Source of the DNA: Pictodentalium vernedei
Lineage: Eukaryota > Mollusca > Scaphopoda > Dentaliida > Dentaliidae
DNA length: 64,000 nt
Assembly (NCBI GenBank): GCA_031216915.1
Contig: CM062295.1
Span: forward strand, 179,442,927 to 179,506,926
Direction of reading: 5' to 3'
Shown here: positions 56,212 to 64,000 of the stretch, in pieces
Position numbering within the stretch: the first letter of the stretch is position 1
Layout: the number at the start of each line of letters is the position of its first letter
Notes under the pieces: generated by a model
What the model saw: the letters and a program-made list of their open reading frames with translations, nothing else
The model's database searches: none
What the model was told of the DNA's origin: nothing
Translations under genes and position numbers: made by a program

Positions 56212-58128
56212 GAGGGGGTATCAGTACCCCGTGGCTCACCAACAGGTGGCCAATGTGAAGGGGTGGCTGGAGTAAAAAAAAAGAAGTTCAAAACCTGCAC
56301 ACAAAAGTCCAAAATTAAAGTAAATAAGCAGCTAAAGGGTTAAATAATATAATAACAGCCCCTAAGAAGCATGTTAACGTAAAATAGGAACCATGGCAAT
56401 ATGCTACAAGGTAAGTCTCCACTTTGAAGAAAAGAAAGACAAACCTCAAAACCTGCACATAAAAGTAAAAAAAAAGTATCACATTTCTTTCAATGGGTTA
56501 AAATTGAGAAAAATACCCTGATAATGTCATAGCAATCACCATGGCAATATGCCAGTAAGGTGAAACTCTACCTGAAAAATATCCACTTCGAAGAAAAGAA
56601 AGAAAAACCTCAAAACCTGCACATAAAAGTCAAAAAAGTATCACTTTTGGTTCAAAGGGTTAAAATTTAGAAAAATACCCTGAAAATGTTACAGTAACCA
56701 CCATGGCAATATGCCAGTGAGGTAAAACTCCACTTAAAAAAATATCAAAACCTGCACACAAAAGTACAAAACCTGCACACAAAAGTCCAAAACTAAAGTA
56801 AATAAGCAGCTAAAGGGTTAAATAATATAATACTAGCCCCAAGAAGCATCCTAACATAAAATAGGAACCATGGCAATATGCTACAGGGTAAGTCGCCACT
56901 TGGAAGAAAAGAAAGACAAACCTCAAAACCTGCACATAAAAGTAAAAAAAAGTATCACATTTGTTTCGAGGGGTTAAATTGAGAAAAATACCCTGTCACA
57001 GTAACCACAATGGCAATATGCCAGCAAGGTGAAACTCTACTCGAAAAATATACTCTTGGAAGAAAAGAAAGAAAAACCTCAAAACCTGCACATATAAGTC
57101 AAAAAAGCATCACATTTGTTTCAAAGGGTTAAAATTTAGAAAAATACAATGAAAATGTTACAGTAACCACCATGGCAATATGCCAGTGAGGGAAAACTCC
57201 ACTTAAAAAAAATATCAAAACCTGCACACAAAAGTCCAAAACCTGCACACAAAAGACCAAAATTAAAGTAAATAAGCAGCTAAAGGGTTAAATAATATAA
57301 TACTAGCCCCAAGAAGCATCCTAACATAAAATAGGAATGATGGCAATATGCTACAAGGTAAGTCGCCACTTGGAAGAAAAGAAAGACAAACCTCAAAACC
57401 TGCACGTAAAAGTAAATAAAAAAAAGTATCACATTTGTTTCAAGGGGTTAAAATTGAGAAAAATACCCTGTCACAGTAACCACAATGGCAATATGCCAGT
57501 AAGGTGAAACTCTACTTGAAAAATATCCACTTGGAAGAAAAGAAAGACAAGCCTCAACACCTGCACATAAAAGTAAAAAAAGCATCACATTTGTTTCAAA
57601 GGGTTAAAGTTGAGAAAAATACCCTGAAATGTTAAGGCAACCACCATGGCAATATGCCAGTAGGGTAAAACTCCACTTGAAGACAAAATTTCAAAACCTG
57701 TACACAAAAGTCAAAAACCTGCACAGAAAAGTAAAAAACCTGCACACAAAAGTCCAAAATTAAAGTAAATAAGTAGGGAAAGGGTTAAATAATACAATAC
57801 TGGCCCTAAGAAGCATTCTAACATAAAACTGGAACCATGGCAATATACTGCAAGATAAATTACTCCTTGGAAGAAAAGAATGACAAATATCAAAACCAGA
57901 ACACAAAAGTCAAAAACCTGTACACAAAAGTCCAAAATTCAAGTAACTGAGCATGGAAAGAAGTGAATAAAATATTACTATCCCTGAAAAGCATGCTGAC
58001 ATAAAAAAAAAAACAAAAAAGAAAAAAAAAAATCAAAACCTGCACACAAAAGTTCAAAATGTATGAATCCGAACACCGACGCCGCCGACATGAGGGCTAT
58101 GCCATAGGCTCACACAACTATCGTTGGT
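56212..58128. mobile_element. Tandem-repeat element with GGCTCACCAAC ends
   Basis: The left end contains GTGGCTCACCAAC; the right end contains its complement GTTGGTGAGCC. Higher-order repeats of about 470-480 bp contain shorter blocks: ACCTGCACACAAAAGTCCAA, AAGCAGCTAAAGGGTTAAAT and ACCATGGCAATATGCCAG. No coding content. Confidence 0.65.
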
Positions 58129-58372
58129 GAGCCAAAAATGGTATTTCCAACTTGCTCCTTCCTTTAATTTCCGTGTTCTAATGTTTACGATCTGTTCAAA
58201 TATAACAATTAATTACAACATGAACAACTAAGTTAATGCACATTGCTTCTTATATACATATGTTGAAATTAAATTTATTTTCTTGCATATGGATATGCTG
58301 TTTTTCTTTAAAAAATATGTAATAAAGCAAGCAATTTGCAAAGGATTTTTTCTGTCATAATAATAAAACAAT

Positions 58373-58505
58373 AACTGACTTTCCTTGAGGTTGATACAAG
58401 GAATTATCAATCCTTGAAAAGTAATTTTCCCCTCAGCCTATGGCCTCAGTGAATATTACTTTTCTTGGGTTTATAATTCCTTGTATCAACCTCAAGGAAA
58501 GTCAA
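58373..58505. repeat. Long hairpin
   Basis: TGACTTTCCTTGAGGTTGAT at left pairs with its complement at right (..ATCAACCTCAAGGAAAGTCA), with a second inner stem around AAAAGTAAT/ATTACTTTT. Confidence 0.72.
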
Positions 58506-58529
58506 TAATTGTATAATATCGAGAAAAGC

Positions 58530-58823
58530 GAAGGTTCATTGATTAACATATTGGACTTCAGACTGAAGGGTCAAGGGTCAAGGGTTTGATTCTGACCTGA
58601 ATAATCTGTATTGCATCCTTGAGCAAGACACTTAATCATGTTTATTCAAGTTAGAGCATGCTGGTTGCTGTGTATTAAAGCATTCAACTCATTGATGGAA
58701 CACTTGCTTTCAATCTATGCTTGCCCTGCATGTACCTAGTTAGAATGTTAAAGACTTTATTTTCTGTTGCTAGGTGATTATCTCCAGGTACTCCCGTCTT
58801 CCTCTACCCATAAAACTGTTTGA
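58530..58823 (+). repeat. Diverged SINE relative
   Basis: A tRNA-like head with box B GGGTTTGATTCTGACC, then TGCATCCTTGAGCAAGACAC and CTCCAGGTACTCCCGTCTTC, which match the middle of the tRNA-derived SINE. Old and lacking a clear tail. Confidence 0.55.
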
Positions 58824-58845
58824 CATGATACAACCCTGGGTGTTA

Positions 58846-58995
58846 AAAGCCTCATTAACTCTTTACCTGTTGAGCAATTTAAAAATATTTTTCATCAAAT
58901 CTAGTCATGGCTTCTTCACTGCAGTCATGACTAGATTTGATGAAAAATTCATGAAAATTTGACACAAGAAATTACTGGTTAAAAAACTTACAGGG
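58846..58995. repeat. TTAA-type MITE, variant
   Basis: TTAACTCTTTACC at left and TTACTGGTTAAA at right, with central palindrome TTCATCAAATCTAGTCATG/complement. Confidence 0.5.
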
Positions 58996-59255
58996 GAAAA
59001 TTTGGTTAAATGTAACTCAAATTTGACTTATTTTAATGGCAAGAGATTTCCTGTCCTGAGCAGGAATATTCACCAGCAGCATGCAAGGTTATCACCAAAA
59101 ACCCCAAACAATCTATTATAACTTGCATGAGAACTCCATGAGATCTATCAAACAAAATATACTGGAATAAATCCCATTTTATACTAGAATACAGAAAACT
59201 GGTCAAATTCCTAAATACTCCTGTTAACTAAATACCCCTGATAATTGAAGATGTT

Positions 59256-59565
59256 CATCTGAGCGATCGATTCAGACTCCCACGTTGTGTCCTTGGGCAA
59301 GGCACTTAACCCGATTGTTCACATGGGGGCACGATGACGCCATGTACTAAGGCGTACTACACGTTGATGGTGTGCATGTCTTCAGCCAATCTAACCCTGC
59401 CTGTGCTGCAGTGCAGAGTTACGATGTTGAGGAGCTGGCAGCTGCTCGTCGTTGCTTGGTGGTTCTCTCCGAGTACTCCGGCTTCCTCCACCCGTAAAAC
59501 TGTCACGGTCATGATTAGCCATTGTGCATAAGTATGTAACCTTAAACACCAATAAACAAATAAAT
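59256..59565 (+). mobile_element. tRNA-derived SINE, 5'-truncated copy
   Basis: Starts near the B box (GATCGATTCAGACTCCCAC) and runs through TGTGTCCTTGGGCAAGGCAC, GGCACGATGACGCCATGTAC and GGTTCTCTCCGAGTACTCCG to an ACACCAATAAACAAATAAAT tail. A perfect 12-bp target-site duplication, ATTGAAGATGTT, lies at 59244-59255 and 59566-59577. Confidence 0.85.
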
Positions 59566-59948
59566 ATTGAAGATGTTTCTCTTGCGAATGTGGCCATTCA
59601 TTTAACTGGTAGCATGCTCAATTATTTTTCAAAGGTGATTTGTAACCTGAGTATTTTTTTCAAAGATCCCATACAGCCAGCAAGAGGGGCCTCAGTTCAG
59701 CAAGAATTTGTTCATAAATAATTACTTTGTTATAATTTACTGGAGAGTGGTTGTTGGCACTCCCCAATAAATTGTAACCAAACAATTTACTTAAACATTT
59801 TTTTCTTCTACTGAGCAAACAAGACAAAGCATTCAGTGTAAAGCCACTAAAGTGGCTTTCAGCAATTTTCTATCGAGTTGCTTCTAGCACTCAACCAGCT
59901 GACAAGACTCTATGAGACCACTAATAAGAATATAAAATGATTTCCTAC

Positions 59949-60036
59949 CTGTATCATGTATCTTCTGTTCATGAATTTTCCTCTTTCCCATAACCATGTA
60001 TTTCCATTTAAAAGATTCTTCATCTTTACCATAACC
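59949..60036 (-). CDS. Internal exon of a kinesin-3 (KIF28/KLP-6-like) gene
   Basis: This is an 88-bp minus-strand exon. It is preceded by a CAG acceptor (+ strand ctg at 60037-60039) and followed by a GTAGGA donor ending at 59948. It starts in phase 0 and ends in phase 1. The only sensible frame begins GYGKDEESFKWKYMVMGKRK and is rich in lysine. I do not recognise this stretch by itself. It is placed in the kinesin gene because its outgoing phase matches the next exon at 44008-44105, which leads without a phase break into the recognisable KIF28-type exon. The intron that follows is nearly 16 kb and holds a decayed DIRS element plus several tandem-repeat elements. Upstream exons, including the motor domain, were not found up to the right edge. 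Confidence 0.6.
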
Positions 60037-60069
60037 CTGTGGACATGAATGTGAAAAATGTATAATTGG

Positions 60070-60272
60070 CTTAACACTGCACACTGATGTCAAAACATCA
60101 AAATTTCAAATGGTAAATTTTTTCCCAACTAGGAATTTAAACAATTTGCTCTTGTTTGGCAGAGCTCAATGAGCTCTGCCATACAAGCATAAATTGGTTA
60201 AATTCCTCATTGCATTATGGGAAACATTTACAGCTTGAAATTACAGAATTTTTACAGCCATGGATAGAGGGT
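60070..60272. repeat. MITE of the CACTGATGTCAAAA family, best copy
   Basis: Starts TTAACACTGCACACTGATGT; the core palindrome is TGGCAGAGCTCAATGAGCTCTGCCA; ends GAGGGTTAA. Confidence 0.65.
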
Positions 60273-61130
60273 TAACTACAGGGTTTCCACACAAACCTCT
60301 AAAAAACATTTTCATGACTTTAGAATGACAAATATAAACCCCCTCTGTGAGCACTTTTGATTATTTGAGAGGATGGGTAAGGGGGTGGGTGAGGTTTATA
60401 GAAGGTAATCTGCTTTTATCAGGAAATGTACAGTATCAACCAAAATAGGTTCTGCATGGATATACGACAATTCTTAGCCCACAGTTTCTCTGTTCTTAAT
60501 TCTAGGCTGTGATATTATTACTTGGGAAGTTCTCCATACGAACATACCCAAAAATTTGTTCAAAGGATTGGAGTTATCAAGAAAGGTAAAATATAACACT
60601 TAATTCTAGCCCATGGCATTATTACTTGGGAAGTTCAGAATGTGAACCTACCCAAGAATTTGTTTTAAGCATTGGAGATTTCAACAAAGGAAAAATGTAA
60701 CAGACATTTTAATGTGGTTATGCTGCAATGTATTTCACCTGAAACTGTTACAACACATATTTTGGAAGAAAAAAAATCAATTAATTCACACTTTGTTCTC
60801 AAAACATAATACTTGTTTTGTGCATTCTCTTATATTTGTAGCTAAAGATATGTATTTTACAGTATAAACACCATTTAGTGTTAAAGTGTCAGCTGAACTT
60901 CACCTTACATAATATTTATTACACCCCACTAAATCATCATAGAGAAATATATTATTCAATACATTTAAGAAGTAATAAAAGCCTTGAGTAATATTGCATA
61001 CAAACACCATGCCCTTCAAGAGATAATAATAATTCTTTGGCTTTCTGCCGATTTGTCATGGTCCTCTAATGAGGAGGCTAATATTAACCCAGACCCCTGT
61101 AGAACAATCTCCCCCCCCTACTCTCCTAGC
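60273..61130. other. Non-coding, one two-copy direct repeat
   Basis: TTAATTCTAG..GCTGTGATATTATTACTTGGGAAGTTC occurs twice (about 60497 and 60601). No exon upstream of 60036 was recognised here. Confidence 0.4.
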
Positions 61131-61740
61131 ATTCAGTCAAAAAGTGTTACATAATTCCTCCCATTGGCATTTTCTCAATCTTCCCAACTATGAAACTGAC
61201 CCTTTCCCTCATGTCATTCCCCATCCACTTATGCTCCATGTTTTCAGCCCATTTTTCAACTAGTTTTTTGAGAAGTCTTGTTCTACTAGGCAAATATTTG
61301 GGGCATTCTAAACTGAAATGTTCCAGGGTCTCCATTATTCCTAAATTACACATTTGGTACACTCTTTCCTTGCCTTTCTCAATTCTAACCCTCAACTCCA
61401 GTGACTTTGATCTCACTTTGAACAACAAAGACCTCCCCCCCCACCCCCATAAGATCCATCTAGGTACTCCTCAAAACATGGTACATCTTTTTGTACAACC
61501 TGTCTAAAGAGCTTTTGGTCCTAATTCCAGCTCACCAGTTTCTATTGCAATCCTTGAGTACCCTTCCCCTGATAAGGCTACTCCCCTGCTTCAGTCCCCC
61601 TTCCAGATCTTCAGTCTCTATAGAGTAATTCTCCATTAGCTTCCTCACTTGCCTTAACCACCCTGTCTGAATGTTAGAGTTCCCAAATCTATTTTAACTT
61701 TAACTGGCATCCACCCAAGTTCTGACTGCTTCCATATGAG
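61131..61740 (-). pseudogene. LINE C-terminal remnant
   Basis: The 93-codon minus-strand frame at 61147-61428 reads YQMCNLGIMETLEHFSLECP then KYLPSRTRLLKKL. The C..ET.EHF..ECP pattern is the zinc-knuckle-like end of several invertebrate non-LTR retrotransposon polymerases; the first cysteine seems replaced by tyrosine. Further upstream on the same strand, out of frame, are GWMPVKVKI, RQGGLRQVRKLMENY and LIRGRVLKDCNRNWWAG, fitting the region between RT and the knuckle. The piece is broken and truncated on both sides. Confidence 0.7.
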
Positions 61741-62162
61741 AAAATCCCATATATAACAATTCTATGAACATATTAAAATTTTATAGATGAATCTTTACAT
61801 TTCAATTCATAAGACAGTGCAAACAGTTGAAGGTTTTTTTAAAATTTGAGAAAAGTTAGGAGCAACTGACCCAACACACAGTCATGAGGAAACATTCCAC
61901 ATAAAAGTCAAATTAATGAGGTGGTGATTTCTTATCACACTCATTTAACTTTTTCACAACTCTGCAGGTAATTGCTGAGATGAGTTAATGGATTCAACTA
62001 GCTTTTCCTATAGATCTTGAAATGGTCTTTCCTGGGCACCAATGAGAAATATATCAGCTGGTAGGGTGCCGAATTATTTTTCAAAGGTGATTTGTAACAT
62101 AACTATTTTTTTAAAGATTATATTTCTGCAAGCAAGGGGAGTCTTGGTTTAGCAAAATTTTG

Positions 62163-62404
62163 TTAACCCTTTACCTAACATGAAAAGCAGACGACACCTG
62201 CAAAAAAAATTCTTGAATAACTAATTTTTTTCATTTTTTGTCTCAAAAACATACGTTATGACCCCTCACTGGAACGAGCTTGTTCCATTGAGGGGTCATA
62301 ACCTATGTTTTTGAGACAAAAAATGAAAAAATAATGAAAATTAATTGGTGATTTTTGAGAATAGCTCTAGCCGGTTTTGGCCATTACATTGGGTAAAGGG
62401 TTAA
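62163..62404. repeat. TTAA-type MITE, intact copy
   Basis: TTAACCCTTTACCTAACATG at left and GGGTAAAGGGTTAA at right, with the shared GTCTCAAAAACATACGTTAT core. It gives the uninterrupted state of the MITE split at 12031/19436. Confidence 0.8.
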
Positions 62405-62600
62405 TAAATAATTTGATACAATTTATTGGAGAATGCCTGTTGGCACTTTCCGGTAGGTTTGGACCAAACAAGTTTATGTAACATTTTTTTTATCTACTGT
62501 TGAGTACACATGAAGCTAATGTGTACATTATAAAGCCACTATAGTGTGGCTTTCAGGAGTTTTCAATAGAGCCACACTCGTGGCTTCTAACACTCTACCA
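62405..62600. repeat. Palindromic repeat fragment
   Basis: AATTTATTGGAGAATGCCTG and the following GTGTGGCTTTCAGGAGTTTT belong to the same repeat as 59705-59880. Confidence 0.45.
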
Positions 62601-62712
62601 ATTAATGGTGTAATCAAGCTAGAAATAAGCAGACTGTCATCTGCAGAATGAGGTCCCTAGAGCGTTTGAATGCCAATGTTTGTGAATAGCACTGTCTTGC
62701 CTTTTACCATTA

Positions 62713-63089
62713 CAGGGTTCCTGCTGGCAGGGACTGATAAAATTCCAGGCCATTTTTCAGCATTTTTAAGGCCTTATAATAGCCAAATTCAAGGATTTCC
62801 AAGGCCCTGCCTTCACTATTTTTAATTAGAATCCTCTGGTCATTATCCCTTCCTCCCACTTCCCTTCAAGGGAAGTGGGAGGAGGGGCTAATTCCCGGAA
62901 GATTCTAGTTAGGACTATGGCATATAAAACTATATAGTAATGATAACATGCTTCATCACAGCTTTTATTTCATGAATATTCAAGACTTTTCCAGGCCTCC
63001 TGGCCCATTTTCCAGCATTTCAAGGCCTTGAATTGCCACTAGTCAAATTCAAGGTCATTCCTTGAATCCAAGGTCCCATGAGAACCCTG
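62713..63089. repeat. CAGGGTTC MITE (hAT-like)
   Basis: CAGGGTTCCTGCTGG at left and the complement AGAACCCTG at right. The arms are rich in TTCCAAGG/CCTTG.AA blocks (TTCAAGGATTTCCAAGGCCC). Its ends resemble those of the foldback element at 24442-26104. Confidence 0.6.
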
Positions 63090-63889
63090 CATTATGTAAA
63101 GTGTAGGATTAACTGCTATCCCAAAAGTATACATTGAGAATACAAAACACACAAGCCAACTATTTTTATGGTGTTAGTATTATGGCATTTCCAGTAATTA
63201 ATAAAAGACATGAAGTGCAGCGAAAGCTTTAAAAACTATACAATAAATTGCAGTACACTCATAATGCTTGTTATTCGTTATTTAATTTTTCCTCATTTCT
63301 CATTTTTCCACAACTTACTTTGTATTCCCACAAATTCCATTTGCAAAAATCCAACAGGTTTCAATATTTATACCATGAATACCTATTCTACTATTTATAA
63401 AAAGCCTATGACATAAATTTTAGTTTTACAAAACATCCGTGGTGAACACGCCAGCAATGGGATTTAAATAGTTAAAATTTACACCTACAATGGAACTAAT
63501 ATCCAAGTTGACTTGACTTTGAATGCAAACTTGTCTAAATTTTATCGCTCGTCACCTCATGAAGAGTGAAATGAAACCGGCAAATATTTATTACGTTTTT
63601 ACATAAGTTTACCTCATACGCCCAAAATTAACAAACATAAGTTGTCTCATGTTAATAAAGCATCCATAACTCAAAATAGTATGTTATTGTGTTATTAAAA
63701 TGAAAAAAGGCCCCCTTAATTTTCACCTTTCGTTTTCTATTTTGTTTTGGTGATAAAATTGCCAACGGATGCACTGCCCATCGGTGCTCATGTAAACAAA
63801 AACAGAATCACACAAGTGAATATTGATTTATTTAACATTTAAACTCTTATTAATCTGATGATCATGGTATAAAAAAAATATACCCAAAG
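63090..63889. other. Unique AT-rich sequence
   Basis: No supported gene, exon or repeat. Short open frames lack splice signals. Confidence 0.4.
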
Positions 63890-63891
63890 TA

Positions 63892-64000
63892 GCCTGGTGT
63901 ACCAAATGTTTACCACTCAGGATGAAGTGGTGTTAACCACATGCAAAAGGCTCGTGGTTAACACCACTTCACCACCTGTGGTGAACATTTGGTACACCAA
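63892..64000. repeat. Hairpin at the right edge
   Basis: TTGGTGTACCAAATGTTCACC-type ends: GTGTACCAAATGTTTACCAC at left pairs with its complement at the edge, with an inner stem GTGGTGTTAACCAC. It may continue beyond the window. Confidence 0.65.

Noticed and set aside
63720-63830. Minus-strand ATG with short open frame as a gene start
   Set aside because: It is under 25 codons, with no splice donor of good quality and no resemblance to the expected kinesin motor start.

Overview
The window is animal nuclear DNA: AT-rich, intron-dominated, with no operons and no long uninterrupted host genes. The dense load of short hairpin elements, and of elements built from 140-180 bp tandem repeats followed by GACAGACGGAC-type microsatellite, resembles the pearl/Helentron elements described from bivalves. 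A bivalve mollusc, or another marine lophotrochozoan, is therefore the best guess (inference from repeat style only).

The only recognisable host gene lies on the minus strand and is transcribed from high to low coordinates. Five exons (59949-60036, 44008-44105, 43542-43835, 40773-41042, 39789-39956) have good splice sites and join in compatible phases. They encode the tail of a kinesin-3 protein resembling KIF28/KLP-6: a DUF3694-type segment, a C2-like segment and a charged coiled segment. The motor domain is not in the window. Further exon-like segments on the same strand (19644-19705, 10606-10734, 5386-5181, 3396-548) may be the 3' end of this gene or a second gene.

Most of the rest is transposable elements. 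Three DIRS-type (tyrosine-recombinase) retroelements lie at 12031-19436, 29653-36781 and 45188-52211, all coding on the minus strand. The middle copy looks whole: 189-bp inverted terminal repeats that read identical, an internal complementary region and three long open frames (Gag-like, RT/RNase H, tyrosine recombinase). The outer two belong to a second subfamily and are heavily decayed. Pearl/Helentron-like tandem-repeat elements occupy about 5.7-7.7, 8.8-9.7, 10.8-11.4, 24.1-29.1, 36.9-38.9, 42.3-43.1, 45.5-46.3, 52.6-55.3 and 56.2-58.1 kb. There is also a Crypton-type recombinase relic (22.2-23.2 kb), two LINE remnants (8.5-8.8 and 61.1-61.7 kb), a tRNA-derived SINE family, a 1.66-kb foldback element with hAT-like ends, and many TTAA-flanked MITEs and hairpins.

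Insertions are deeply nested, so relative ages can be read directly. The clearest stack is a SINE inside a TIR element, inside a DIRS element, inside a TTAA MITE at 11.9-19.6 kb.
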